A DNA stretch of 64,000 bases from Trachelipus rathkii (GCA_015478945.1 JABUQX010097448.1:1-64000), one strand, 5' to 3'; shown: positions 26,151-38,709, counted from the stretch's first letter. The notes: a model not told the origin generated them from the sequence alone. Program-made: numbers and translations.

Positions 26151-27769
26151 AAACTGGCAGAACACGCCCATTTTTACCTGAGAGACGTTGAATTTGGAGA
26201 GAATCAGGAGATCTCAGATGATATTAATCGGCCTGTGTAAGTTGTTGAATTTAATGATAGTAGTGAGGGGAAGGTTTCCGGACGTAAATGACAGTGGGCC
26301 CTCCGCCAGAATTGAAATTCAGCTTCAAGGAAAATTATAATAGGAAAACAATATAAAAAGCGTACTTACTAGTCTATTATTGACCTTTTTAGGGACGGTC
26401 TTTGACCATGATTATATGGGCCTTCTCTCACAGAGTCAATCGATTTTAGGGAGGAGCGCACACTCTGTAGCCCTATTATGTATATTTCGTATACCGGTTC
26501 CTCAATCTCGCGCCTTCTGGAGATGCTTACCCACTAGGGCTCAACATCCCCCTTATTTGGCCCACAGCGAGCGCTTCCCCTCTCTTATTGCGCGAGGCGT
26601 TAAAAATCGCCCATAAAAAAGTTTGACTGTTCGTCCAGACCAACCTTAATTGTTTTAAACAGACTTCTGGCAACAACGCAGAATCTCTTATGTGTTAGAC
26701 AAAATGGACACGCCGCAACATTATTCTCTCGGCACGGTTCTTTGGAGAATATTGATTGATGCGGACTCATATACCCATTGAGCAGACGAAGCAGTTGCGC
26801 CACAACTTGATGTGGCGGATGTATATAGGCGAACCGTGTAGATAGAAGCCAGTGCTACGGCCCCTCCACCTCTAAATTGTCTTTTATTTTCTCGCCATGG
26901 GGTCATTTTTGCCACGCGTCGATCTTTGTATCCTTGTTCTTTCTAAGGGGCTTACGCTCCTGTTTGTGCACGGATCCGTTATTAGCATTGTCGTTATCGA
27001 GAGTTGGCCACGTCGGCAACCGACAGCAGATCTCGACGCAGGTTTGCACGAACCGCGCTATAGGACCCGAGCCAGATCATCACGCCAGCCCGCGTGTTTG
27101 ACCTCCAGCCCGCCAGCGTGTATGTCGAGAGGATCCGATCGCTTACTGCGCAATGATCCGTTGGCTATTCAATTCATCGCCGCGCGCCTTGTGTGCACAC
27201 ATGCCACATTTTACACTTACCCGGTATGAATCGCTCCTAAAGGATCGATTGCTTATTCTCTAATATTCTAAACTAGTTCCGCTACACGAGCGAGTCACAA
27301 TATTAGAATAACTAGCATTTATCACGACACACATCATCTACTACACATCACATCCACATACGGCTCAAGACTACAGACACACGACCAGACCCACACTCAG
27401 ACACTACAAGGCTACCTTCACGTGGGGTTCAGGATGACAGTGACGATATTTTTTCGATGCTGTTGTTGAAAGCTTCCTATGTCCAGCTACCGTCCAAGCC
27501 TTATCGTCCTTTCAGCCGATTCGAGTCTCCCCACATTCGGCTCAACTGAAATGCAACCGATAGCTAGAAACTCGAATCGTCTTAGGAGCATAAACAGAAA
27601 ACACCTGCCCTCGATTATGGATGCAGCTTCGATTCAGACTAAAGAACTGGAAACGTACCCCGTCTGAACCCTTTTACCCACACAATCCCAGCGGTACGGA
27701 ATTGAAGAGGAATGCAAGATCCATAGATTTAATGTTTTCATTAATTAAAACTCAAGTCCGCGGCTTCCC

Positions 27770-27990
27770 AATAATAATTATTATAATAAGTAACTTAATA
27801 ATAATAATAAAAATAATAATAATAATAATATAATAATAATAAAATATAATAAATCAAAATAGGTACATCAAATAATAATATATTAATATAATAATTAATA
27901 TATTAACAATTAACTATTAATAATAATTACCTCCTTTAAATTGCAAATATAAATCCAAGTAATAATAATAATAATAATAATAATATCAGC
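27770..27990. repeat. TAA/ATA tract
   Basis: (TAA)n-type repeats at 27770-27850 and 27958-27985. The partner is the TTA tract at about 39395-39470. Confidence 0.9.
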
Positions 27991-28229
27991 TAGTGTACTC
28001 AAGATTATATCATCACTACATAACTATATCAATTGAATACAGAACTCAATACAGAATGAATAGGATAGAAATGCAAACATACACTGATCAACGTAATAAT
28101 AATTGAAAATATTATATATATATAAGAATGTAGAATATAATTAATAAGCAATAACTATATAGTATGCGTATACGAGTAAAGAACTTAAAATCATACGCTT
28201 TGCCAAATCTTTAACGATAATTTTTTTCT

Positions 28230-28375
28230 TGTTTGAGCCTATTATAGTATGTATACTTATATATAATAGTATATATATATAGTATATATACTATATAGTA
28301 TAGGCTATTAATGATATATATATAATATATATATGATAATGTATAATATATATATTAGTACTATTATTACGTAGT
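28230..28375. repeat. AT array
   Basis: (TA)n with TAGTATA interruptions, left of the conserved GAGAGAGAG...GCGTGCGCAG island. Confidence 0.9.
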
Positions 28376-28384
28376 TGAGAATGG

Positions 28385-28485
28385 AAGAGAGCAGAGAGAG
28401 AGAGAGATTGGTTGTCTGGCGTGCGCAGCATCTCGTATGCATGTTGTCTTGCTATTAATCTGCTCCACAATGATTAATACCGTTA
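28385..28485 (+). repeat. Conserved island between AT arrays (B left)
   Basis: GAGAGAGAGAG, then TTGTCTGGCGTGCGCAGCAT, then ATGTTGTCTTGC. Its inverted partner at 39105-39205 has GCCTGCGCACGCAGACAAAA. The islands keep their sequence while the AT arrays around them change length. Confidence 0.75.
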
Positions 28486-28489
28486 ATCT

Positions 28490-28661
28490 TAATAATAATC
28501 TGACATAATGAATAATAATTAATAACTAATAAATGAATAATGAATCAAATTAATAATATATAATAATAGAAATAATAATAATAATTAATATAATAATAGA
28601 ATAATGAATAAGTAATAATTATAATATGATAGTATATATATATAGTATATATATAAATAGT

Positions 28662-28702
<41 letters not shown>

Positions 28703-28810
28703 CTATATAAGTATTATACTATACTATATAAAGTATTATAGCTATACATATATATGTATCTATATATATATATAGTAGTAATATTAATAAAAAGTATAAT
28801 ATATATATTA
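28490..28810. repeat. AAT and AT arrays
   Basis: AATAAT repeats (28490-28620) grade into (TA)n (28625-28805). Confidence 0.9.
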
Positions 28811-28814
28811 TATC

Positions 28815-28910
28815 ATGCCGCAGTGAGGCAAGTAGAGATCAAGCCAACCTCAAAGATGCCACGCGGTCCAATTTATCCTTACCCTGACGTGGACAGATGG
28901 TAATCATTAA
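28815..28910 (+). repeat. Second conserved island between AT arrays (B left)
   Basis: CATGCCGCAGTGAGGCAAG to CGTGGACAGATGGTAA. The inverted partner is 38710-38810. The two share CCACGCGGTCCAAT / ATTGACCGCGGTGG and GTGGACAGA / TCTGTCCAC. Confidence 0.75.
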
Positions 28911-28911
28911 T

Positions 28912-29205
28912 ATATATTATATAAGCTTACATATATATATAATATATAGTATTATATAGTGATAATATATAATATATATATATGAGTATATATATGATAA
29001 TATATACCTATAATAATATATATATATATATTCATATCACTTAAATAGATATGTATATATATATATATATACTATTGTACTATATATATAGTAGTTAAAT
29101 ATTACTATAATATATTATAGTATATTATAGTAGTTAGTACTTATATAGTATATATTGTTATAGTATATATAATAATACTAATATATATTGTATATAGTAT
29201 ATATT
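28912..29205. repeat. AT array
   Basis: (TA)n with TAGTA interruptions, partner of 38530-38705. Confidence 0.9.
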
Positions 29206-29209
29206 CCAC

Positions 29210-30190
29210 ACATACACAACCATGCAGCAGCGACAGTGCAGCGTGGCGCCGGTGTGATGACGCACACAAAACGTATCTTATTTGCTGGGTGAACCGAGGC
29301 TACACACAGTCACACACACAGGCAGCTGGGTCAGTCAGGGCGTGTTGCGTGATTCTGGTCCTAGCCTGATGACCGGGGTGCTGGGTCCAGATTTAAATCT
29401 TCATCACACAGATTTAACTTACAGCTCAACAACCCGATTTGACTTACATACACACAACCACGTTGGAGGCGTGAGTGACAGCACGAGGGAATGCCGTAGG
29501 CCGCACTATGAGTACCTATTGGGTGCAGCACGGCTCTGTGTGGGTGGTGTGTGATCGGTAGCACACACACAAGTGCATGTGCGGCACACACAGATTTACT
29601 TACAATACACACCAATAGATTTACTTCTCAACACACAGGTCGTTCGTACACGCCCCAACACACCGGTCACACACACACACGCACACACACACAGTTTTAC
29701 TTACACTTCACAGACACAGATTTACTTACCACTCACCATATTTACTTACAACACTCACACCAGCAGATTTAGCCTTATACACACTTAGATAATCACTTAT
29801 ACACGCACGCAGATTCACATATGGGCACTTTCAACGAAAACAGAGACACACCCATCAGATTTTGCTTACTTGGTTTTAAAACTGTACAATCCACACCACT
29901 TAAACAGATTGTACCCATTAGACCACTAGATAGCTTTAGTGCCATATGACATGACTTTACAACACCTATGCCAGCTTATAACACACTAATGTCACTTATA
30001 ATCATACACATACATGTAATGGACAACTGTATGACACACACTTGCACGTATGCAATGGCTGGGCGTCTTTATACACCAACATTTCACTGATACAACTTAA
30101 CATGCTGCATGCATTCATCTATGCATACAGCAGTTACGATTTTACGCATAGGACAGCACTTAACCATTTACACTTATACATCACGTACAT
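29210..30190. repeat. CA-rich array with ACAGATTTACTTACA units (B left)
   Basis: Unit ACACAGATTTACTTACA occurs repeatedly at 29590-29770, followed by CACTTATA/CATATGACA-type units to about 30180. The reverse-complement form is at 37910-38530. Open frames here read through the repeat. Confidence 0.85.
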
Positions 30191-31284
30191 ATGTGGATGA
30201 CAGCAACGACTCAGTATCCGACGGTCAACCCTAGAGTAGGTTGTCCTTCGACATGGGTCAAGTCTTTTGTGGCCCAAGTTCGCCTGTATGCTGTTTGGCA
30301 CCATCCTATGCAATTTGTTTTAGGCATGCCTAATTTTTCGACGCAACCCTTTGGTCTTCCAATAGGAGTACAATTTAAACTTTCGAACGCCAAATTTTTT
30401 CGGTCAACCTTTTTTTGTATTCTGAAGAAACGGTACAGAATTTATGGCGCTTGTACGACCTTGTTTTTGGATGGTGTTGTTTGATGGTTCCTGAATTGCT
30501 ATCGTCAAGAAGTATCATCGTCGAATGGTTTTCTAGATAGTGTGTCTATGATTATCTATATGAGTATTAGATGAGTGCCAGGGTCGAGTGGCCACTAGGT
30601 GGGAGTCCTGAATTTGAGGTGCCAATGAGATGCATAGTGAGTGCGCCGAAGTGGAGTGGCCCAGCAATAGCTGCCCCGACGCTGGAACTAGTGGGCCTAC
30701 ATAGTGCGCGAACTGAGGTGCCACTGGTGTTTTTTCAAGCCTTTGTTTCCTTGTTGCCTTCGCTAGCCGTCGTCTTGGAAGGCCTAAGGAACGTACGCCC
30801 GACTGGAATGTATATATGTGTCTACCCCTATGTTATAAGGTATGAGCACTCTCGATTTTTTGGTGTATATTACAAGCAGCTAGGATGCTTCGATACTTCC
30901 TGCTATGAGTTAGTATTTTTCTAACAGTTTTTCTTATAACACACAATTCCTATGGAACACTTATACACACATGACCTTAATAAGCCACTTACACTCTCCT
31001 ATGACACTTACCTAACCCATAATAGTCACTACACGCACAACCCACCGCACACAGGATACAAGCTTACCTTAACGACCTCACACCACTTTTATATTTGTGG
31101 TGTACTCGTATAATAGCTTTTTAATTTTTTATAAAATTTTTTAAAAATTGTAATGGTAAGAAGAAAAAACCAAAGTGCTGAATATAGTATCAATTTTATT
31201 TTAACTACGCAATTGTACGAACTTTGTGATTAAAAAGCGATATACTTTACAATAGCATCTTAAAGCCAGATAAAGTCGTAGAGA

Positions 31285-31910
31285 CTTCAATTAGGGGTGT
31301 ACCTGAACACCTAAGGGATTACGTATCGCTGTTATGCTGTTTACTGTTTTACTGCTTTAAGAAGCTGTATGTTTTATGGCTGGCTTGTAACTCCTGCTTT
31401 CTACTGGCTTTACGACTAGTATTGCTGTTACTGTTCGGTTACACGTCGTCTGCTTTCACTGCTTTACATCACAATATGTTGAGTGTACATTACAGAGTAC
31501 CTTCAAAGCAGTAACACTCAGTCAAATCAAAGTGAGAGGTGTTTAACTAAGCACAAGTAAAGGGATTAGTATGGGGCTATCTATGTTTTAATACTGCTGT
31601 ACTTGTTTTACTCATTCGTTTTTACTCGCTTTAAGCTCAGCTAGCTTTAGCAACACTGCTTTAACTCACATTACATTACAATACCTTAAGAGCAGTAAAA
31701 TCAGTAAACTCAATAGAGATTGTTAACCGCCTAGCCAACAAGGGGATTAGTAAATGCTTTTGTTTTACTGTTTTAACTGGCTTTAAACTCATGTTTTGAC
31801 TGGGCGTTTAACTCCATGTTGTTGACCTGCTTTAACATTCTGCTTTACTGTGTTTAAATTTTCTGCCGTCTTACCTGCGTTGTAAACTTTCTGTTTAAAG
31901 AACTTGTTTT
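31285..31910 (+). repeat. ~180-240-bp satellite, three units (B left arm)
   Basis: Three units with anchors GGGATTA at about 31316, 31562 and 31742. Homologous to the satellite in palindrome A but noisier, with many single-base insertions. Confidence 0.75.
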
Positions 31911-32104
31911 AATGTTATCTTTTTATTAACATATGTTCGTTTTGGTTAAAAATTATAATGCTTTAGATTTCTTTTGAAGAGTTTTTCATGAGGCAACCTG
32001 AAGGTTTGCATTTTTTTTAAAATTATTTTTTTATTTTATTTTAATTATTTATACTTAGTGTATTTTACTTCATGCCTCTTGTGTTATTATTATTTAAGAA
32101 CACC

Positions 32105-32190
32105 CATGACACACACACACACACAGCACTTCACCACAACTCACACACACACACACACACACGCACACACTCACACAAACCACGTCCACT
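32105..32190. repeat. (CA)n microsatellite
   Basis: Two (AC)n runs separated by GCACTTCACCACAACT. The mirror-image TG tract is at 36085-36190. Confidence 0.95.
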
Positions 32191-32474
32191 CACCTTACCC
32201 ACATAACGTATAATTTATTAAAATCATTTTTTGTTTTAAATTAAGGCACGTACATGTTATTTATATTACTCATTCAAATTTCCTCCCATTTTTGAAGGAT
32301 CGTCATTCTTAGATGATACGGAAACTTAAAAATTGAATCAAAAGAAGTAATAAAAAGTATGGCGATAATAGTTCTTGGTATGATGTTATGACTATCAAGT
32401 TTTATATACATTTTGATTTTACTAAAATTTATATGGAAAATTTTATTAAAAACATATATTTTAGGGTACCTTTA

Positions 32475-32585
32475 AAGCAATAAAGTCAGGTAGGACCAGC
32501 CCCGCTAGCACCGCCTCTACACTCAAGCTATGCACGGACGTTTTGGTTTTATGTTGACTTACTGCCTTTACATCATCGTTTAGCC
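32475..32585 (+). repeat. GGACCAGCCCC...AGCTATG block
   Basis: Shared block with CAGCCCC-CTAGCACC-CCTCTA, then TCAAGCTATGC and TTTACATCAT. Also seen at 8380-8450 in A and inverted at 35690-35770 in B. The expected partner in the right arm of A (about 12300-12400) is barely recognisable. Confidence 0.7.
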
Positions 32586-32879
32586 CATGGTAATAAGTAT
32601 AAAGAACGATCAATAGAGGTGTCTTCACTCCTGCTGCCAACATCGAGACATTGTATTTTATTAAAATTTTTCCTTTAATTTCTTATTTAAGAAATCACAG
32701 ATATAAGATGAAGAGATTAGTATTCATTGCACGTCGATGTTAACTAAAAAAATTTCAAAGTTTTTTAAGAGCCACAGTTTTTTCCTTTATATTATTTATT
32801 ATTCATAATTTATGTACATTGACACTCCATGCACGAGAAATACACAGGACTAACTCACGCAACTTCTCTTACAGATAAA

Positions 32880-33130
32880 CGAAACTGACTCTCCATCTGT
32901 AAAAAATGTGTTGTTAGGATATGATCCTTTGTATGTATCCCGGGGCCGACTTTAAGCCTAAATTCGCAGGTCAAATAGTGATTTAAACTACGCTGTTTTT
33001 TCTGTATAATGTGGGTTGCAATAATACGTTAGGCCGTAAATTAGGGCCTGCCAAGTTTAGGATAAGCCTTTTGATTGTACGACCAGGGCTAATTTCCATT
33101 GCCTAAATGACCAGGTCAAAGAGGCTAATG
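32880..33130 (+). repeat. TAGGCCTAAATTTAGG block (B left arm)
   Basis: Two degraded copies with CTGACTCTCCATCTGTAAAA and AATAATACGTTAGGCCGTAA, homologous to 8735-8960. Confidence 0.75.
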
Positions 33131-33329
33131 GTCCCAGAATAGAGCAGAATCATTGTTTATTATTATTTTTATAAATATAATTCACAACTGAAAACATCTG
33201 CTGGATACGGTTAAGTGATCGCTTTTAAACAGGCTAGAAAGGAAATGATTTTCCTATTTACTTGTGATTGGTGCGGGAACGTAAGGTTTTCCCTAGTGTT
33301 CCATCCAAGCTAAATACGGCACAGGTGCT

Positions 33330-33550
33330 CAGCCAATGAGACCGGCACCCGCAACGGCAGCCACCCCCGCCCCGCTGGTGCGTCCAACGGCTGCGTCGCA
33401 GCCGCCCGCGCGCGTGCGAGCCCACGCAGGCGCCAATATTTTCCGCGTTTCCCGCCCGGCCGCGGTGCGCGGGCCGCAGGCGGCACATATTTCTGCACTA
33501 GGCGTTCCCGCCCGCTTGCGTGCCGGGCGCCGCAGGCGCAATATTTCCGT
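33330..33550 (+). repeat. GC-rich ~43-bp tandem repeat (B left arm)
   Basis: Units with CGCAGGCGCCAATATTTTCC / GCGTTCCCGCCCG. It ends abruptly at an AT tract. Long open frames on both strands are a side effect of composition. Confidence 0.85.
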
Positions 33551-33674
33551 CTCAAAATGAATATATTATATATATATATATATATTATATATTATAATAT
33601 ATAATATATATTATTATAGTATAGTATTATGATATAGTATATATATATAATATTATACTACTAATATATATACT

Positions 33675-33712
<38 letters not shown>

Positions 33713-33884
33713 TGTGTGTGTTGTGAGTGTAAGTGTCTATGGGTTGAGTGCCTAAGTGTCTATGTGTATGTGCGTAAATGTTGTGAATAAGAGATGATAT
33801 GTGTTATGTCGTTTGTAATAAGTTGTAAGTGTAACTGCTTAATAAGAATGAATCATGCAATGATAGGTGGTATCAATAAGAATG

Positions 33885-34120
33885 ACGCCACTCAAGATGA
33901 GTCATCAAAGATGAGACAACACCAAAGGCTGAGGTACCAAAGCTAAGTAGTTAAAGTTGAGGCATCAAAGCTGAGGCATCAAAAGCTGAGGCATCGAAAG
34001 TTGAGGCAATCAAAAGCTGAGCGGCATCAAAAAGTTGAGGGCAATCACGAGTTTGGGGACATCAAAGTTTGAGGCATCAAAAAGCTGAGGCATCAAGAAG
34101 TTGTGGCATCAAAATTATCG
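33885..34120 (+). repeat. GAGGCATCAAAG minisatellite in loop B
   Basis: About 13 tandem ~16-bp units, alternating AGTTGAGGCATCAA and AGCTGAGGCATCAA. Several units carry a one-base insertion relative to the consensus. Confidence 0.9.
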
Positions 34121-34289
34121 AGTGGGTGGATACTGTATGTGTTAAGTGATGGTTATGGTGCTGTGTGGTGGTGTATGTGTGTTCTACCAATAAATAAATA
34201 ACAATAGGCACGAAGTAAATAACACTAAGTATAATAATAATAAGAAAATAAAGATGTTTTTAATAGAATTAATAATCATCTAATATGTA

Positions 34290-34420
34290 ATTGCATGGCG
34301 TGGTGTATGTCGGTGTGTGTGTCGTGTGGTGTGTGTGTGTGGTGTGTGGTGTGTGTGTGTGTGGTGTTGTATAATGTGTGTGGTGTGCGTGTGTGTGTAT
34401 GTGTGGTTTAAGATTGTAAT
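34290..34420. repeat. (TG)n tract
   Basis: Interrupted (GT)n; further short TG tracts lie at 34535-34562 and 34674-34745. Confidence 0.9.
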
Positions 34421-34795
34421 AACAATCAGGGCAGTTGTAGTAAAATTAATAATAAGGAAAGAAAATACAAATGGTTTTTAGAATAAAATTATAGCGGATC
34501 GATTTTAATTAGATCGTAAATTGCGTTGTTCTTACGTGTGTGTGTGTATGTGTGTATATGGTGTTTCCTAATGACCAATAATTAATCAGATAGGACATGA
34601 AGTAGTAATAATAAAGATAATAAAAATAGAAATGTTTTAAATGCTAACATTTAGTCGTTGAAATATGGTGTCAAGGTGTGTGTGTGTGTGTTGTGCGATG
34701 TGTACGGTCGGGTGTTGTGTGTGGTGGTTGTGCTGCTGTATGTTGGTGTTTCTAGAATAACTAATACGATATGAGGCAGAAGTAAATAACACTAA

Positions 34796-34962
34796 CCGGC
34801 GGGCGAGTACGGCGGGAAATATTCCGCCTGGCGGCTGCTAACGCGCGGGCGGGAACGCGAATATCGCCGATGCCGGGAGATGCTTGCGGGCGTGCGGGGA
34901 CTGCGGCGGGCACGGCCATGTCCAGGCGGGTGCGGGGTTGGCTGCCTTGCGGGTGGGTCCCT
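34796..34962 (-). repeat. GC-rich ~43-bp tandem repeat (B right arm)
   Basis: GGCGGGAAATATTCCGCCTG is the clearest unit; it is followed by GCGCGGGCGGGAACGCGAAT. Same family as 10946-11144. Confidence 0.85.
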
Positions 34963-35189
34963 CAGAATGCTGAGTGGCCACCGTGGTGGTTAGGCTTAGA
35001 TGGACGCACTTCAGGGAAGAACTACTCCGACGCAAAGTCAGCAAGTAAGGTCGAAAACATTTCCTTCTTAACTGTTTTAACAGGCATCTTATAGCCGATC
35101 CAGCATGTTGTCAGTTTGCCCCAAATATATTTTAATAAAAATAGAATAAATAACAATGATTCTTGGTCTATACGGAATTACCTTTTTGA

Positions 35190-35420
35190 GCCTGGTCTTA
35201 GGATTCAATTAGCTCCTCTACAAAAAGGCCTTGTATCCTATTAAGGCCTAATTTAGGCCCGTAACGTAGTTATTGCAGACCACCTTGTTACAGAAAAAGG
35301 TCAGTTTGAAATATATTTTTGAGGCGGAATTAAGGCTTAAAATCGCCCCGATCCAAAAAGAATTATCCCTACAACACATTGGTTACAGAGAGAGGTCAGT
35401 TTCGTATCTGTACGAGCAGT
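35190..35420 (-). repeat. TAGGCCTAAATTTAGG block (B right arm)
   Basis: Inverted copy with TTAAGGCCTAATTTAGGCCC and two TTACAGA(A)AAAGGTCAGTTT-like motifs. Confidence 0.75.
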
Positions 35421-36084
35421 GCGGGTTGTTGTGTTTCTCGTGATGGATTGTTTTAACAATAAAATAGATAATACATAATACTAATAAATAAATAATACCG
35501 AAACCTATTTAAAAAACCCTTTGAAATTTTTTCAGAGTTAACAATCGGAGTGCATATATAATGTGAGTGAATGAATTGTTATGTTTTTTCACCTAAGGAA
35601 TACTTAGAAAAGATTTTAATAAATACCTGGTATCGGTTAGCAAGAGAAACGAACTTACCTTTGCTCTTTGTAATACTTATTACATGGCTAATAATGATGT
35701 AAAGCAGTAAGTCAATAGAACATAACGTGGCATAGCTTGGTGTAGAGGGGTGCTAGGGGCTTGTCTTTTACTGATTTAATTGCTTTAAGGTACGTAAAAA
35801 TATATGCTATTTTAATAAAATTTCATAAAATTGTTTATAAAAAGTTATGTTTTAAAACATTTTTTTTTTTTTGAATGTTATAAATTTATGATAAACAACA
35901 AAGTGATTACAGTTACATAATAATTCTTTTGTTCCAAAGAGGTAATGATGAAGGTTTACTTAATGAGAAGTTTTAAGAAAAGCTTTGACCATAATTTTAA
36001 GTTGTAACCAGTTTGTAATTGAGTTGAATATGTAAATGTACGTGCTTAATTTAGAAACCAAATGGTTTTTAATACATTATGACG

Positions 36085-36195
36085 TTTGTGTGGTAGGAGT
36101 GGACGTGTGGGTGTGTGTTGTGTGGCTGTGTGTGTGTGTGTATGTGGTGTATGTGTGTGTGTGTGTCGTGTGTGTGGTGTGGTGTGGTATGGGTG
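36085..36195. repeat. (TG)n tract
   Basis: Interrupted (TG)n, mirror of 32105-32190. Confidence 0.9.
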
Positions 36196-36369
36196 TTTCT
36201 AAATAATCAATAACAATAGGCAGAAAGTAAATAACACTAAGTATATAGATAAAAATAAAATAGATTACCAAATAATAAAAATAACATAAATAAAGAAATA
36301 AATCAAATAATAAGAATATAATCGAAATGACGGATACATAATTAAATACAACATCTGTAACAATAAATT

Positions 36370-36990
36370 ATGAAAGTTAAAACAGTAAAACCGAAAGTTA
36401 AAGCAGTAAAAGCAGAAAGTTAAAGCAGAGTAAAGCAGAAAGTTAAAAGCAGTAAAACATGAAGTTAAAGCAGTAAACATGAGTTAAAGCAGTAAAACAT
36501 GTAAAGAACAAAAGCATACTAATGCCCCTTGTTTGCGTAGGCTAACCTCTCTAATTGATATACTGAAATTTACGTGCTTTTAAGGTAGTGTAATGGTATG
36601 TGAGTTTAAATGCAGTAAAACGCAGTGAGTTAAAAGCCTAAAACAATGAGTTTAAAACGTAAAGCAAAGTAAACAGCAAAAAGCATACTAATCGCTTATG
36701 GGTGTTAGGTGAACACCTCTATGTGATTTAACTGATTTAAACTGCGCTTTAAGGTATGCTAATGTTAATAAATGATATGAAGTAAAGCAGGTAAAGCAGA
36801 GAGTTTAAACAACAGTAAAAGGCAAATATTAAAGCAAGTAAAAGCAGTGGAGTTAAACAGTAATGAACATGAGTTAAAAGTCGCAAGTAAAACAGTGAAA
36901 ACCCAAAAAGCAGATACTAATCGCCCTTAGGTGTTACGGTAACACCTATTGAATTTACTGATTTAACTGCTTTAAGGTATGTAAAGTTAA
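36370..36990 (-). repeat. ~170-230-bp satellite, three units (B right arm)
   Basis: CTAATG/CTAATC anchors at 36519, 36688 and 36917, each followed by a GGTGTTA/TAACACC dyad. The ~20-bp AAAGCAGTAAAACATGA sub-repeat precedes each anchor. Confidence 0.85.
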
Positions 36991-37909
36991 TGTTTTTTAA
37001 TAAAAGTTCGTACAATTGTAGAAAATAAAATGATTATATACCAGGCACTCTGGTTTTTTTCTTGCTTACATGTACACATTTTTAAAAATTTTATCATAAA
37101 CTTAACGAAGTATTATAGTAAAAATATAAAAAGTCGGTGTGCGTGTACTGTGTATGTGTATCTGTGGGTGCGTTGGGCTGTGCGTGTAAGTGTATCATGG
37201 GTTAGTGTTAAAGTGTCTATGGAAGAGTGTGAAGTTGTGCTTCTAAGTGTCCTAGGTGTGTAATGAGTGCAATAAGTGAATGGCTTGTAATAGTAGTGTT
37301 ATCGATAAAATACTAACTGCCATAGTGAGGGAAAGTATCCCTAGGCAGCTTGTAATATACAGCCAATCGAACTCCTCATCACCTTATAACTAGGGTAAGA
37401 CACCTAATAGGGCTATTCTATGGCTCAGGGAGGCTAAGACAAGGCTTGAAAAAAGTGGCACTCAGTTTGGCACTACTGTGGCCTACAGTTGGGCTAATAT
37501 GTGGCGATCTCACTTGGCATCTCCCACTTGGCCAGCTCATTGGCAGCTCATTGAAGCTGCATCTTGGCCTAACTATCCACTTGGCACTCAATGGCACTCT
37601 CATCTAATACTACCATAGAATCAATCATAGCACACTCATAGAAACATCACTAGATACTTTTACGATCGATTGGGAACGCATCAAGAGCCAATCAAAATGA
37701 AAGTTACAAGGCCAAAATTGCTAACGCGTAGAAGTAAAAAAGGGTTGACCGAAAAATTTGGTTCCTCAAAGTTTTGTCCTATGGAGACCAAAAGGGGTCT
37801 GGCGTCGAAAAATTAGGGCTGCCTGAAAATTAAGGATGGCCAAAATTTAGGGTGGGCCAAAATTGACCCCAGTGGAAGTACCAACAGGGTTGGTAGTAGT
37901 GGTTGTACG

Positions 37910-38530
37910 GTGTATAATGTACATGTAGAGTGGTATAATGGTAAATGTAAAGTGTCATAGTGAATGATGTGTAATAAGTGTCATAGTGAACATAGTGAAT
38001 GTGTGTATACGTGAATGTGTGTATAAGTTGGTCATAGTGTATGTGTGTTATAAGTGAACAAGTGTGTATGAGAGTTGTCATAGTCGATAAGTGTCCTATG
38101 GCTACAATGTTAGTTGTCTATGCGGTCAATTAGATGTAAGTGTGTAGTAAATGCCTGTGTGTGGTGGTGTGTGTTAAAGTGCCAATACGTGAATGTGCGG
38201 TATAGAGTATATAGTGTGTATAAGTAAATCGTTGTGTGAGTGTAAGTAAATTGTGTGAGTGTAAGTAAATCTGTGCTGTGAGTGTAAGTACCGATCTGTG
38301 TGCGTGTGTGTCGCGTGGTCGTTGCTGGTTGTGTGGTGTGGGCGTGTGTGTGTGTGTAAGGCAAATCTATGTCGTGAGTGGTGAAGTAAATTCTGTGGTG
38401 TGTGTGTGTGTGTCTTGCGTAATTTTCGTCTGGTGTGGGGTGTACGTAAATCTGTTGTGAGTTAAGTAAATCTGTGTGTCCGTGTGTGTGTGGTTGTGTT
38501 GTGTGTGTGTGGTGTGTACTGGTGTGGAAC
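37910..38530. repeat. TG-rich array with GTAAGTAAATCTGTGTG units (B right)
   Basis: AAGTGTCATAGTGAATG units (37930-38090) grade into GTAAGTAAATCTGTG units (38220-38490) and (TG)n. Confidence 0.9.
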
Positions 38531-38705
38531 ACACTATATATATAATCTATTATAGTAGTATAAGTAGTATATTAGTACTATAAAGTATACTATAATAATA
38601 TATACTATATTATAAGTATATAGTATATATATATATAGTGATGTAATAATATATATATACTTATTATAATATACAGTATAATATAGTATAGTATATATAT
38701 ATATA
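38530..38705. repeat. AT array
   Basis: (TA)n with TAGTA interruptions, left of the island at 38710-38810. Confidence 0.9.
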
Positions 38706-38709
38706 TATA

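Larger units (their letters stand above)
26200..33550 (+). repeat. Left arm of giant palindrome B
   Basis: This arm matches the reverse complement of about 34.8-40.3 kb. The outermost strong anchor is GGGAAGGTTTCCGGACGTAA at about 26265, whose reverse complement lies at about 40275-40300. Other anchor pairs are 27660-27770 with 39470-39560 (ending in AGTCCGCGGCTTCCCAATAA), 28385-28480 with 39105-39205, 28815-28905 with 38710-38805, 30340-30420 with 37740-37820, 30725-30890 with 37330-37460, and 31120-31240 with 36990-37110. Paired coordinates drift from about 66.6 kb at the edge to 68.3 kb near the centre, because AT arrays differ in length between arms. No gene is visible. Confidence 0.85.
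33551..34795. other. Loop of palindrome B
   Basis: Order: AT tract (33558-33712), TG-rich stretch with AAGTGTCTATG units (33713-33840), GAGGCATC minisatellite (33885-34115), then alternating TG tracts and AGAATAAC/AATAACACTAA stretches (34140-34790). This is the mirror image of the loop of palindrome A. Confidence 0.75.

Noticed and set aside
33258..33560. Several long open frames on both strands in the GC-rich block (also at 9290-9643 and 10846-11167).
   Set aside because: They arise because GC-rich ~43-bp repeats contain few stops in any frame; all frames are open together and differ between arms.
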